Shown: positions 35,555 to 45,858 of the stretch, one piece after another
Position numbering within the stretch: the stretch's first letter is position 1
How the letters are laid out: every line of letters begins with the position of its first letter
Source: CAVZXS01 sp963779325
Lineage (GTDB): Bacteria > Bacteroidota > Bacteroidia > Chitinophagales > Chitinophagaceae
NCBI GenBank assembly: GCA_963779325.1
Contig: CAVZXS010000037.1
Location: 1 to 64,000 of the forward strand
Reading direction: 5' to 3'
DNA length: 64,000 nt
The notes under the pieces: generated by a model
Databases searched by the model: none
The model's input: the letters and a program-made list of their open reading frames with translations, nothing else
What the model was told of the DNA's origin: nothing
Made by a program: the position numbers and the translations under genes

Positions 35555-35580
35555 CTTAATACTAATTAAGAGGCTTTTTT
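35555..35580 (-). terminator. Terminator-like hairpin between tRNA region and eda
   Basis: CTTAAT-ACTA-ATTAAG followed by AGGCTTTTTT. The T-run lies on the plus strand, so it would stop plus-strand transcripts; on the minus strand AAAAAAGCC precedes the hairpin and it may also serve the convergent eda gene. The strand is uncertain. Confidence 0.55.
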
Positions 35581-35594
35581 CCTTAAAGAGTTAT

Positions 35595-36299
35595 CTAAAG
35601 AATACTGCCAATTGCAACAATTACTTCTCTTGTTTTTGTTTTCAGTTGTTCATAATCTTTGTTTTGTAAAATATCTTTTGTAATTAATTTACTTCCCATG
35701 CCTACGCCTGCCACGCCGCTCCTAAACCATGCCTTCAGGTTTTCTTTCGTTGTATCTACACCGCCGGTAACAATAAAATCTAATCCGCTGAACAAAGGTT
35801 TTATCGCTTCCATAAAGCCAGGGCCTAATACATTGCCGGGGAATAGTTTTATCAAAGTACATCCCGCCTGTTCGGCTGCATGAATTTCCGTTGGTGTCAT
35901 ACAGCCGGGTATCCATAAAATTTTATTCATATAAGCTGCATCACAAACGCTGCTGTCAAATACGGGGCTCACTAAAAAATCGGCTCCCGCATTTATAAAA
36001 GCCGCGGCATCTTCGACATTTTTAACAGTTCCGATACCCAACAACAATTCAGGCATTGATGTATCTTTTTCTTTTACAAGGGCTGTAAAATTTTGCAATG
36101 CATTGCTGCCGCGATTGGTGAATTCAATACAGCGAATGCCTGCTTCGTATAATGCTTTACAAACGGCAATACAAACAGTACTGTCATCATGATAAAACAA
36201 TGGCAATATCTTTTGCGCTTTTATGTGTTTTATAGCTCCGTCGCGACCTGTCCCGAACGGCGAGGCTTTTGAAGTATTCAGCGATACATCAGTATTCAT
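35595..36299 (-). CDS. eda: 2-dehydro-3-deoxy-phosphogluconate/4-hydroxy-2-oxoglutarate aldolase
   Basis: KDPG aldolase splits 2-keto-3-deoxy-6-phosphogluconate into pyruvate and glyceraldehyde 3-phosphate, at the end of the Entner-Doudoroff and uronate pathways. The 234-residue protein has Glu59 in CIEFTNRG, GIGTVKNVEDA, the Schiff-base Lys151 in LIKLFPG, and IVTGGVDTTKENLKAWFRSG. It is divergent from the beta-helix gene at 36791; the 491-base space between holds three LacI-type operators, so eda may belong to the same regulon. Neighbouring genes suggest a role in uronate or related sugar breakdown. Confidence 0.92.
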   Translation of the reverse strand: MNTDVSLNTSKASPFGTGRDGAIKHIKAQKILPLFYHDDSTVCIAVCKALYEAGIRCIEFTNRGSNALQNFTALVKEKDTSMPELLLGIGTVKNVEDAAAFINAGADFLVSPVFDSSVCDAAYMNKILWIPGCMTPTEIHAAEQAGCTLIKLFPGNVLGPGFMEAIKPLFSGLDFIVTGGVDTTKENLKAWFRSGVAGVGMGSKLITKDILQNKDYEQLKTKTREVIVAIGSIL

Positions 36300-36649
36300 G
36301 ATTATAGAATTAAAAATTAAGTATGTGTGCCGTTAAATCCCGAAATTACGTTATCTGCCAAAATATTGCAGCCCGTAACAATTGTAAATGTATGGCGTAA
36401 GAAATAAATTAGTCCGTCTTTCAAATCATACCATTATCCGATTTTTTGACGGGAATGCGTCGTACAACGGCTCGGGCCTCTTCATTAAGGTACCCTGTTT
36501 GATTAATAAACAAGTTCCCCCTGTGCGGAAGCAGTATCATACCACTCTCTAAATAAGAGTTATGTCAGCATTTTTGAAATTTGCATAGTTTTTTTTTGAT
36601 TCGCGGAAATTAAAATTCGAGCAGTATTTATTAAACAAAATTTTATTAT

Positions 36650-36661
36650 CAAGCGTTTGCG
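36650..36661. promoter_or_regulatory. LacI-type operator 1 of the beta-helix gene
   Basis: CAAGCGTTTGCG, a near-symmetric half-sites copy of the core GCAAACGTTTGC, 130 bases upstream of the ATG. Confidence 0.65.
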
Positions 36662-36677
36662 TACGGTATTTACAGCA

Positions 36678-36689
36678 CAACCGTTTGCG
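36678..36689. promoter_or_regulatory. LacI-type operator 2 of the beta-helix gene
   Basis: CAACCGTTTGCG, with the right half matching the core exactly, 28 bases after operator 1. Confidence 0.6.
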
Positions 36690-36704
36690 TGAAATGCTCA
36701 ATTG

Positions 36705-36716
36705 GCAAACGTTTGC
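36705..36716. promoter_or_regulatory. LacI-type operator 3 (perfect palindrome)
   Basis: GCAAACGTTTGC, a perfect 12-bp palindrome with the central CG that is typical of LacI/GalR/CcpA-family operators. It lies 75 bases before the beta-helix gene. Confidence 0.8.
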
Positions 36717-36790
36717 ACGATGTTTTAATTTTTTGATTGACTATGTTTGAAAAATAAGATTTCGAATTGCTAACAATAAAATAAAAATTT

Positions 36791-39283
36791 ATGAAAAACA
36801 AAATTACTCTTCTTGCCTCGCTGGTGCTGCTTACAGCATTAGCTGAAGCGCAAACAACACTGCAGTATTATGTAGATGGCTCAAAAACTACTGCCGGTAC
36901 AGGCACGCTTGCCGATCCGTGGAATCGTATTTATTATGCCATCAACAGGGTGAGGGATACTACCAAGGATGCCGTTGTCTTGATTAAGAGAGGTACTTAT
37001 ACCATTGATTCAACTAATTTTTTGACTCAACTGTTTATAGGAAGTAATAGTGGCGGTGCCAACGGGAAATATTTAACCCTAAAACCTTATGCCCGAGATG
37101 AGGGCAAAGTATTTATTGACGGAAGCAAATTGGCTACAACGGCTTTTTTTCCAAACATGCTTATCATCAGCGGGGCAAAATATGTTAAGTTGCAAAATTT
37201 AGTATTTCGAAGTTTGAAAAACACAAACGGTTATGCTGTGAATATTCAAAATTCACAAAACATTGAAATAAGTAACTGCGTTTTTGATACGCTTCGCTGG
37301 ACAAACACTGCCGCTGAATATGGATATCCGACTGTAAACAATACCAGTAAATTTATAGATGCTATTTATCTTAAAGACAATAATGGTATAACTGTAGCTA
37401 ATGACACGCTGCGCAACTCGGCGCCGGGTTGGGGCGAATTTGTAAGAGATGCGGGTGGTAATTCTGCTATAACAAAAACCGGTTTGATTACTGCGAATGT
37501 TACACCTGTTGCATCCAATTATTATGTAGCCTTAACAGGTAATGATACAACCGGCAGCGGGTCTGTTGTCAAACCCTGGCGCACCATTAAGAAAGCAAAT
37601 GATTTTGCAGGAATTAATTATACCTATTCTCCTTCGAAATTGATTAACGCACCGGTGACAGTTTACTTACGTGCCGGAACACACAAACCTTTAATAAACG
37701 GAATTTTTATCGGTTCAAACAGAGGTGCAAATAACCAGTGGTATACTATTCGCAATTACCCGGGTGAAAATGCAATTGTAGACGGCAGCAGTATCACCGG
37801 GAAATTTTCTGCGCTGATATCCATATCGGATGCGAAATATATACGAATTGAAGGATTGAAATTGACTAAGATGACCAATGATTCCGCTTTGCAGAATGCG
37901 GCTCCTTCAATCGGAATAAAAGATACAAGGTTTGGAATAATTGTAAGTGGTAAATCTTCTAAAATTATAATCAGGAAGAATGAAATATTTGATATGGCGT
38001 GGACGAGAAATATTGCAAAGCAAAAAAATCCGCATCCCAATGATAACCTTAACCCGTTGGTGATATTGGGAACAACGGATACTGCGCTGCGCAATGTAAT
38101 TATTGACAGCAATACGGTGTATAATAATGTTCCCGGCTATTCAGAGGCTATTACCATCAATGGTAATGTAGATTCTTTTGCGGTAAATAATAACCTGGTA
38201 TTTGATAATGCGAATATTGGTATAGTGGCAGCGGGTAATTACCAATGGATAGTAGATGATGTTAGCATTTACGGTAACTGCGCCTAATAATTTTTCTAAA
38301 AATGGTTTTATACGCAATAATACCGCGTACCGAAATATTTCTCCGATTGCCGTATCTGCAGGTATTTATTTAGATGGTTCCCGAAATGTATTGGTAGAAA
38401 ATAATGAGTCGTATAATAACGGAACGGGAATATCAATAGGGAATGAGCAACCCAACAGTATCAGCGGTTATCATGTAATCAACAGCAATGTATTCAGGGA
38501 TAATTTAACTGCAGGGCTTTATTACGGAAGCACCAATACAACTTCCTGGGTGGAGCGTTGCAATGTAAAAAACAATACTATAAAAAATAATTTTATCATT
38601 GATCCTGTTTTACGGGCAAGAGCCAACAACATGTACGGTATTTCAAATGCGGCAGATCGATATCCGGAAGTAAATATCTATCGGGTTGCGCAACAGTAAG
38701 TTTGAGCAGAATACCATTGAGTCATTATCTGATTATGTACTGGGATTATTTTTAACGCAATCAAATGATACATTGCGATACAATACTTACTTTGTCATCA
38801 GCGAAGATGCCTGTAAAGCTACTTTCTTACAAGATAAAAACAATGACGGTTCCATTGGTACGCCTGAAGATTCAACATACAAAAGTTTTCATCAGTATGC
38901 AAAGAAATCAGGATATGATCAGGCTTCTTCCTGCGAGGGACAGACTTACAACCCGAACGGATGCGGAACAACTACTCCGGCAAAGAATAAGCCCGGAGGT
39001 TCTTGGAAGACGTAGAACAGGCAAAACGAATTTTATTTTATTCCCCAACCCGGTTGTATCAGATCTTTCTATACAATTTAATATGCTGAAAGATGCACCG
39101 GTAAGTATCGAATTGATTGATCTCTCCGGTCGTTTATTGCTGAATCAAAAGCAACAATTAACACCCGGTATGCATCGAATTACATTGAAAGATATTAAAC
39201 AAAAGGGAGTGGCTTCAGGTATTTATATGTTGCGGGTTACAACGGATAAAGAAGTAAGAACAACAAGAATAGTAGTTAAATAG
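36791..39283 (+). CDS. Secreted right-handed beta-helix protein with T9SS sorting domain, frameshifted
   Basis: Four frames (36791-38287, then 38256-38699, 38686-39015 and the end of 38765-39283) join into a protein of about 830 residues. It has a signal peptide (LVLLTALAEAQ), many parallel beta-helix repeats (VFRSLKNTNGYAVNIQN, NIEISNCVFDT, IIIRKNEIFDMAW, NVIIDSNTVYNN, SFAVNNNLVFDNA), and a C-terminal type IX secretion signal (FILFPNPVVSDLSIQF ... SGIYMLRVTTDKEV). Such helices occur in polysaccharide lyases and glycosidases, but I see no defined catalytic set. It needs repair near 38280, 38690 and 39010. Three LacI-type operators precede it. Confidence 0.82.
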
Positions 39284-39314
39284 AAGATTTAAAATATTGA
39301 TCTGAGAAAAACTA

Positions 39315-39346
39315 AACGTCACAGCTAATAACTGCGGCGTTTTTTT
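39315..39346 (+). terminator. Terminator after the beta-helix gene
   Basis: AACGTCACAG pairs imperfectly (wobble pairs and one mismatch) with CTGCGGCGTT around a short loop, followed by a run of T. Confidence 0.65.
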
Positions 39347-39366
39347 ATTAAAGAAAATTGTCAGCG

Positions 39367-40289
39367 TTATTGCATTAACCATCCCTGCTTCTTCATCCAT
39401 TCTTCCGCTTTATCCATCCATTTGATTTCGCTTGTTTTATTATTCATACCAAAACCATGACCGCCTTTTTCATATAGAAATATTTCAGCGGTACTATTAT
39501 TTTTCTTCAATGCTTCGTAAAACAAGACACTGTTTTGTACCGGTACGGCATCATCATCTTTTGCATGCATTAGAAAAGCAGGCGGTGTTTCAGTTGTTAC
39601 CTGCAATTCATTGCAATATTCTTTTATTTTTTCCGCTGCAGGTTTTTTACCCAGCAGGTTATCTCTTGAACCAATATGACCGATACTGTCTGTAAAACTG
39701 ACAACAGGATAAGCTAATATCATAAAGTCGGGTCGCAGGTTAGTATTTTTTTTATTGATGATATATGATTTCTTAAAATGTGTGCCGGCAGTAGAGGCTA
39801 AGATGGCCACCTGCTGAAAACCCCATAACACCAATACGACCGGGATTGATATTGAATTTGGCAGTATGTTCCCTTACATATTGAATAGCTCTTTGCGCAT
39901 CCTGCAAAGGGACCAATTTCTTTATTCACCATCGTCTCATCATCGGGAATTCTGTATTTTACAACAAATGCCGTGACCCCGATTTCAGTAAAACGTTTAG
40001 CTACATCATATCCTTCATGGCCCGCGGCAACTATTTGATAGCCGCCACCCGGGAAAATGATAACGGCTGTTCCGTTTCTTTTTTCAGCGGCAGGTAAAAA
40101 AACAGAAATAGTCGGCTGCGTTATTTTACTGATGATTAAAATGCCGTCGTTGTATGGTTTCGGATTTTTCTTCGTTATTTACCTTTTTAGCATTGGGTAT
40201 TTTATTTTTATAAAGCGGTATTTCTTTTTGCGCAATGACTTACAGCAACTATTGATAAGTTTATAAATAACAGATGCGAGCTTCTTCAT
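39367..40289 (-). CDS. Secreted alpha/beta-hydrolase (acetyl-xylan-esterase-like), multiply frameshifted
   Basis: Segments in several frames join to an esterase of about 300 residues. The sequence IIFPGGGYQIVAAGHEGYDVAK is the oxyanion strand and IGVMGFSAGGHLAST is the nucleophile elbow with Ser. The catalytic Asp lies in HAKDDDAVPVQNS and His in EKGGHGFGM. These features are those of the acetyl-esterase/xylan-esterase family (BD-FAE-like). The N-terminus starts at 40289 and looks like a signal peptide once repaired. At least three single-base breaks lie between 39800 and 40250; the C-terminal 155 residues (39367-39834) are open. Deacetylating a plant-type glycan would suit the neighbourhood. 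Confidence 0.78.
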
Positions 40290-40317
40290 GAATTAAATGA
40301 TTGTATCGAAAGGTAAT

Positions 40318-43300
40318 CTATTTTAACTGCATCAGTTGCTCCAATACCCGAACGGTTGCATTGGTGGAGGCGCCCTCTAGCGGCATTTGCTTCTGTTCTG
40401 TAAAAACTTTTTTACACCAATTTAATATTTCGCGGTCGGGAAATGATTTTATTTGCCCGTCCAGCCATTCTATTGCTTTTTCTTTCGATGTTTCTTTTTC
40501 TATTACCCAAGCAGAAACCAATGCATTTGGCGCTAAAAAATTGGCAAGTGTGTTTTCGATTTTTGGTGTAAATGAAATGATTTTCTGTAAAGCGGCTTTC
40601 GCCAAATCAGGTTTATTCATTTTACCGTAACATAAATTACTCATCCAGTCTTCCAGGCGGCCATCAATATTCTCTTCGTAAGGTTTACCTGCTCCCAAAC
40701 TCTCGGGCCACGATCTCGAATCGGCAATAAATGCCAGTGCCTGCGAATAATTTTTCTTTTGCATTTGCTCCAATGCCAGAAAAAGTTTTGCCTCGCTATA
40801 CAGCTCTCTGCCTTCAGTAGAGTTTTCAAACGGTAATATGTTTAATTTGCCAAGCAACGCATCCGCTTTTTTATATTGATTATTTAACATCAATGTTTTT
40901 GCATACAGCATACCGATAATATAATTGGCGGGTGACTGTTTATAATAAGCTTCCGCAGTTGACAATGCTTTAGCAAATTGATTTTGTTCTATATAAAAAT
41001 TGATTAATGCTTTTCCATTGCGCCATTGTTTTTTATCCAACGCAACGGCCTGTAGTAAGCCGGCCTCTGTCATTTTACTGTCGTCGGAAAATAGATTTGC
41101 TTTGGCCGTATAAAAAGGAGCATAAGGAGGCGCCGTACCGCATTGGGTAAATAATTCTTTCGCCTTCTCCGTATTATTTTTCCCCCACCAAATTAATGCT
41201 AAATGATATTTTAACAGCCAATAATCATTTTTAGTAATTAATTGTTCCAATACCCTCGCCGTTTCGGAACGGAAAGGAAATACTAAATCAGGATTTAATT
41301 TACCCGCATCTATTGCTGTATTTTCTAAGAATGCTTTCCAGTAAATTACCTCTGCATTAACGGGAGAGAGTTGAATAGCTTTTAACGCTTCCTTTTTAAG
41401 ATGCAAATCATTGTACCAGGCTGTCAATTCGATAAATACCTCCTGCGGCATTTCATTCCTTATTAGCGAAGTGAAATTATTTTTGTTGGCTTCAAAGGGG
41501 TTTGCAAAATATTTTTCAAAACGTACAAAATGATTCAACGGATCAAGCGCATTAATCGTGGCTAATATTTCTGTTGCCTTAGCTTCATTATGAAGCAGGC
41601 GACAGGCTACAGTCATCAATCGTAATCCCTCTATATTATTTTTATTTGAAACAGTACTTTTTTCTGCATACTCCAATGCTTTTTGATACTCATTCTCTCT
41701 CAAATATATTTTTGCTAATTCGGTAAAAGCAGCGCTGCGGTACTCCGTACTTTGTGTTGCAATTTGTAAGCCGTCTTTCGCATGCTCTATATTATTCAGT
41801 TCAAGGCTTGCAAGCGCATAATAAAAATTGGCACCCGGATCGTATGTATCCAATGATAAAGACCTCTTTGAATAAATAATTGATTTTTCATACTGCATGT
41901 TCCGGTACTGGAGTATGGCATACTCGGTCAACCCGGGTAAAAAGTAAGGATCTTTTTTTAAACACTTCAATAAAGTGGCTTCAGCTTCGGGGTCACGCAT
42001 TTTGGCCTGCTCTCTGCCTTCTACATACAATGCATAAGGCGTATCCCAGTTAAAATCTTCGGGTATTTTTACAGGACGGTCATTTACACCTGTAGCCGGA
42101 TTTCCATAATATACTAATTTATTGTCACCCAATTTTACAACTACTTCTTCTTTATTGAAAGCAGTTTGAATAGAGTCTGCAAAAACCTCCACCGGTTTTA
42201 AACGAATGTATTTTTTATAAATATTTTCTTGTCCTGCAGTAATACTTAGTGTATCATTAATTTTTTGCAAGGGAGAAAAATAAATCTTTAGCCACCCGTT
42301 TTCTTTTTTTACATTTAATGCGCCGTAATTATTGCCCTGTACAAAACCTTTTGTTTCTTTTACCGGGAACCAATACTCCGTCCAGGTATCGGTGGCATAG
42401 GGCATAAAATTTTTATTTTTAAAAGGAGTATAGTTGCTGCCGCCCGATGCCTGGTTAAAAAGTCTTCCGGATTGCACTTCTACATATTGTCCATCAGTAT
42501 CAGTTAATAAATCTTCCCAAATCATTCCCTGTCTCGATTGACTCCATATCCATATCTTCTTTCCGGCTTTATCATCACGGGTGGCATAACTACCCATACC
42601 AAAATCATCATCATGCCAATAGCCGCCGAAAAAATCAGCATTTTTTCCCAATACATGATAGGATTTGTGCGTACCGAAATTATTCTGTTCGTAAAATGAT
42701 ATATCTCTTCCGTTTTGTTTATTAATATTCCATTCTGCATACTCCCCGTTGTGCCCGATATATCCAGTACCCGGAAAAATAAATTCTAAATTTCCCTTTG
42801 CTTTAATACCGGCGCACATCCAGGTATAGTAAGGTTGTTCCAATGGTGTTGAGTTATGCCAAAAAGATGAAGTGGTAAAATAGGCCTTATCGGAAGGTAA
42901 ATTAATATCCAAGCGCCAGGAAGTTCGTGTAATTAAATCAAATGCGCCAACTACGCAACTGATGCTGCCGTCAGGTCTGTTGATTATTATATAATCAACC
43001 GGTGTGGCGCAATTGGCCGTATGTCCTATTACTCCGTAGTTGCCGTCAAGCCCGCCGCTTGTCCATGCACCGCGCAGGCCGATGTCTCTGAATTTTACGG
43101 CATGATTATAATAGATAAATTCTTTGCCTGTCGATTTTTCAATGGCACCCCAAATCTTTCCGCCTATCTCGGGCGTTATTGTTACTTTGATATAATCATT
43201 TTCCAACTCAACTACTTTCCATTCTTTCTGTATGGATTTATCTGTGTATCCGTCAAAACGATAATAAGGATAAATTCTGCCCGGCAGGGGTATAGGGTCG

Positions 43301-43428
43301 GGATCGGAGTAGGGGTAGGTAGGGAAGATTTTTTTATATTCTTTAACGGTAACGGGAGCATTTTGCGCAGTTGAAACTTTATTAAAGAATAAAATTGCTG
43401 ACAATAAAAAAGGAATGTACTTACTCAT
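40318..43428 (-). CDS. DUF5107-TPR secreted protein
   Basis: A 1036-residue protein with a signal peptide (ending STAQ), an N-terminal DUF5107 domain (about residues 30-380: WKVVELENDYIKVTITPEIGGKIWGAIEKSTGKEFIYYN, DNYGVIGHTANC, FWHNSTPLEQPYYTWM) and a long series of TPR helical hairpins to the end (YEKSIIYSKRSLSLDTYDPGANFYYALASLEL and others). The first domain has a mutarotase-like beta-sandwich look, with its PEIGGKIW strand resembling aldose-1-epimerases. The catalytic role is not known. It overlaps the stop of the upstream phosphotransferase gene, so the two are cotranscribed. It is fully open for 3.1 kb. Confidence 0.88.
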   Translation of the reverse strand: MSKYIPFLLSAILFFNKVSTAQNAPVTVKEYKKIFPTYPYSDPDPIPLPGRIYPYYRFDGYTDKSIQKEWKVVELENDYIKVTITPEIGGKIWGAIEKSTGKEFIYYNHAVKFRDIGLRGAWTSGGLDGNYGVIGHTANCATPVDYIIINRPDGSISCVVGAFDLITRTSWRLDINLPSDKAYFTTSSFWHNSTPLEQPYYTWMCAGIKAKGNLEFIFPGTGYIGHNGEYAEWNINKQNGRDISFYEQNNFGTHKSYHVLGKNADFFGGYWHDDDFGMGSYATRDDKAGKKIWIWSQSRQGMIWEDLLTDTDGQYVEVQSGRLFNQASGGSNYTPFKNKNFMPYATDTWTEYWFPVKETKGFVQGNNYGALNVKKENGWLKIYFSPLQKINDTLSITAGQENIYKKYIRLKPVEVFADSIQTAFNKEEVVVKLGDNKLVYYGNPATGVNDRPVKIPEDFNWDTPYALYVEGREQAKMRDPEAEATLLKCLKKDPYFLPGLTEYAILQYRNMQYEKSIIYSKRSLSLDTYDPGANFYYALASLELNNIEHAKDGLQIATQSTEYRSAAFTELAKIYLRENEYQKALEYAEKSTVSNKNNIEGLRLMTVACRLLHNEAKATEILATINALDPLNHFVRFEKYFANPFEANKNNFTSLIRNEMPQEVFIELTAWYNDLHLKKEALKAIQLSPVNAEVIYWKAFLENTAIDAGKLNPDLVFPFRSETARVLEQLITKNDYWLLKYHLALIWWGKNNTEKAKELFTQCGTAPPYAPFYTAKANLFSDDSKMTEAGLLQAVALDKKQWRNGKALINFYIEQNQFAKALSTAEAYYKQSPANYIIGMLYAKTLMLNNQYKKADALLGKLNILPFENSTEGRELYSEAKLFLALEQMQKKNYSQALAFIADSRSWPESLGAGKPYEENIDGRLEDWMSNLCYGKMNKPDLAKAALQKIISFTPKIENTLANFLAPNALVSAWVIEKETSKEKAIEWLDGQIKSFPDREILNWCKKVFTEQKQMPLEGASTNATVRVLEQLMQLK

Positions 43429-44442
43429 AATCAATTAATTTTTGCAGTAAAACAATTTGGTTATTGGCCCGTACTAAATTGTGGCCCGGGTATTTGGAAC
43501 CGTAATAAATATCATCGTAGATATAATCTGCTAAAAACCGTATGGCCTGCATGTAAATCATAAACTTACCGGCATATATAAAATGTTTTTTTTCTGTTTC
43601 AGTAAGTTCATCCTGCATTTCACTCAAGTAACCTGCGGCTATAGCTTTAAAATAATCATCCCTTATTTCAATTTTATTGAAATCTTTTTCTTCTTCACTC
43701 ACAGGCGAGAGATAGGTGCGGAGCATATCACCGACATCACTGATAAAATAACCGGGCATTACGGTATCGAGATCGATAACACATAAACCTTTATCATTCT
43801 CATCAAACAATACATTGCTGATCTTGGTGTCGTGATGTGTTACACGTATTTTAAAATCCGGGTTTAGTTTCAGTCTGTCAAACTGATGTACAATATCAAC
43901 CATATCCATAATAGACTGTATTAACTCAGTGCATTCTGCTATACGCTCTTTATTACCCGTTTTTAAAGCAGTTAAAAATTGCTGGTACCTCAGCGTAAGA
44001 TTATGAAAATCCGGCATCGTTATTTTTAATTTGTCCGAAGGGAAATTGGCAAGCAATTTAGTGAAACGTCCAAACTGCCGGGCTGCTTCATAGGCCTGGT
44101 CGGTTGTGTGCACTACATCGATGGTATGCGATTTTTTTACAAAAGGAAACAAACGAAAGTAACCCTCTTCGGGCAGGTAAGCCATTTCACCATTCAAAAC
44201 GTTTTTTTAGGCGTAACAAAAAAATAGTCAGGATGTGTTTTTGCGAAATAGTCCGCGATACTTTTAATGTTGAAAGCAATGTCTTCCGGATTTTTAAATA
44301 CATGTTGATTTATCCGTTGCAAAATATAGCTGCTGCCGTTGCTTTTAATATGCCAGGTATTATTGATAAGCCCCGTGCCAAAAGGTATTACTTCAGTATA
44401 TTCTTTGCTTATTCCGAATGCGGATAAAATGTTTTCTAACAT
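43421..44442 (-). CDS. Phosphotransferase, sugar-kinase-like (APH/choline kinase fold), frameshifted
   Basis: Two frames (44194-44442 and 43421-44197) join into a protein of about 340 residues once one A is restored to an A-run near 44206. N-terminal text PFGTGLINNTWHI is the nucleotide loop, the Brenner motif is HHDTKISNVLF, and CVIDLDTVMPGYFISDVGDMLR is the metal-binding DxD part. This is the fold of aminoglycoside phosphotransferases, but the sequence type is close to N-acetylhexosamine 1-kinases (NahK). With galM and a LacI regulator nearby, it more likely phosphorylates a sugar than an antibiotic. A LacI-type operator lies 53 bases before its start. Confidence 0.85.
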
Positions 44443-44494
44443 GCAGAAAATCTATATGTATTAAAATTATTGAAAGGGGAGTGAGAAAAAATAT

Positions 44495-44506
44495 GCAAAC
44501 GCTTGC
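44495..44506. promoter_or_regulatory. LacI-type operator before the kinase-DUF5107 operon
   Basis: GCAAACGCTTGC differs from the perfect palindrome GCAAACGTTTGC by one base. It lies 53 bases upstream of the ATG at 44442. Confidence 0.7.
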
Positions 44507-44573
44507 GTGAAAGATAAAAGTCAGTTTAAAATATTGTTATATTAAATTCAAATTATCCCGCCTTAAAGACTGC

Positions 44574-44642
44574 GAGCTTTGAGCTGCGAGTTTCAAGACC
44601 GGGTTTAGGTAGCTAAAATAAAAATCTCGAAGCTCAAAGCTC
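44574..44642. repeat. Inverted repeat between kinase and lacI genes
   Basis: GAGCTTTGAGCT (44574-44585) is the exact reverse complement of AGCTCAAAGCTC (44631-44642), 45 bases apart, with GCGAG/CTCGA continuing inward. It lies downstream of lacI and upstream of the kinase gene. Confidence 0.65.
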
Positions 44643-44684
44643 AATGCTTTTACAATAAGAATATAAAAGCAGATCATGAACTTC

Positions 44685-45731
44685 TCATTTACAAGCCTGT
44701 TTTTCGTCATGCACCATTAATTGGGACTCTAAAATGATCTTATAATAAGTGGCATTAACGTTTTCCGTATCTCCATTCGATTTTTGTTGCAAAAGATCAA
44801 TCAATGTTTCGGTTGCTTTTTGTCCCTGTTGGTACGGAAATTGTTCTACAGAAGCCAGAGGAGGAAAGGCCGTGTAATTGCTGATGGGTAGGTTGGCATA
44901 ACTCACAAAGCAAATATCTTTATTGATTTTAAATTTCATTTTACGTGCCTGCTGCACGGCATCCAGCGCTACATAATCATTAAAAGCAACAATAGCCGTG
45001 GGTCTTCGTTTGCCCGTTAATAATTTTTCGGTAGCGCTATATACACTTTCTTTTGTCAGGTCGCAATTCATAATTAAAGCCGGGTCATATTTCAAACGGC
45101 TCTTGGTCATGGCTTGTATATAACCATCCAGCCGTTCTTTGGTAGCCGGTAATTTTTCGGGGCCATTAATCATGCCGATAATACGGTGGCCTTTATCAAA
45201 TAAAAAATTAATTGCCTGTACGGTGCCGTTTATCATATTGCAGGCTACATAGTGTATGTTGGGTATTTTAGGAATGCGATCAAAGAATACAACGGGAATA
45301 TTATATCGTTGCAGTGCTTCAAAGTGTTCGTAGCTGTTGGTATTTTTTGAAATGGAGATCAACAGCCCGTCCACCCGGTGTTTCTTCATAGTGTCAATCA
45401 GCAGCTTTTCTTTTTCCACGCTGTCATGGCTCTGGCCCATCAGTACAGTATAATTTGCTTTTTGTGCTGCATCTTCTATACCGCTGATAGCCGATGAAAA
45501 AAAAGCTTCACTCAGTTCAGGCAAAATAACACCGATAGTAAATGTTTTTCCCTGCTGAAAAAAAATGGCTGTTTGATTAGGCTCGTAGTGTAATTGTTTG
45601 GCTAATTCCTGCACCCTCGATTTGGTACGCAGACCAATGCTGGGATGATCGTGCAATGCACGGGATACGGTAGAAACAGAAATATTTAACTGTTTCGCTA
45701 TTTCTTTTATAGTAGGCAATCTATTTTCCAT
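44685..45731 (-). CDS. LacI-family transcriptional regulator
   Basis: A 348-residue repressor with the LacI helix-turn-helix at the N-terminus (TIKEIAKQLNISVSTVSRALHDHPSIGLRTKSRV) and the hinge helix (VQELAKQLHYEPNQTA), then the periplasmic-binding-protein-like sensor domain (TIGVILPELSEAFFSSAISGIEDAA, DGLLISIS, FDRIPKIP, PTAIVAFNDYVALDAVQQARK). The operators GCAAACGTTTGC and variants near it and at five other places fit the DNA contacts of this family, so it is the probable regulator of the region. Two of them lie between this gene and 45859, so it probably controls its own synthesis. Confidence 0.93.
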   Translation of the reverse strand: MENRLPTIKEIAKQLNISVSTVSRALHDHPSIGLRTKSRVQELAKQLHYEPNQTAIFFQQGKTFTIGVILPELSEAFFSSAISGIEDAAQKANYTVLMGQSHDSVEKEKLLIDTMKKHRVDGLLISISKNTNSYEHFEALQRYNIPVVFFDRIPKIPNIHYVACNMINGTVQAINFLFDKGHRIIGMINGPEKLPATKERLDGYIQAMTKSRLKYDPALIMNCDLTKESVYSATEKLLTGKRRPTAIVAFNDYVALDAVQQARKMKFKINKDICFVSYANLPISNYTAFPPLASVEQFPYQQGQKATETLIDLLQQKSNGDTENVNATYYKIILESQLMVHDEKQACK

Positions 45732-45764
45732 GTAATTAAGGCTAAGGTAAGTTAAAAAACTTAT

Positions 45765-45776
45765 GCAAACGTTTGA
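45765..45776. promoter_or_regulatory. LacI-type operator between lacI and the DUF5009 gene (a)
   Basis: GCAAACGTTTGA, one base off the perfect palindrome, 34 bases upstream of the lacI ATG. Confidence 0.75.
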
Positions 45777-45786
45777 CTGAATATTT

Positions 45787-45797
45787 CAAGCGTTTGC
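45787..45797. promoter_or_regulatory. LacI-type operator between lacI and the DUF5009 gene (b)
   Basis: CAAGCGTTTGC, 11 bases after operator (a) and 62 bases before the ATG at 45859. The pair serves both divergent genes. Confidence 0.7.
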
Positions 45798-45858
45798 ATA
45801 AGGTAACTGAAGTATATTGATATTGCAGAGTGAATAACTATAACTAATTTAACAGCAT

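Larger units (their letters stand above)
36300..36790. other. Divergent control region with three LacI-type operators
   Basis: No coding sequence is seen in these 491 bases between eda and the beta-helix gene. Three LacI-type operators (listed separately) lie in the last 140 bases, nearer to the beta-helix gene. The part near eda holds no box that I can support. Confidence 0.6.

Noticed and set aside
43421..44442. Aminoglycoside resistance kinase
   Set aside because: The fold is shared, but the context (LacI operator, galM, SusCD) and NahK-like text point to sugar phosphorylation.
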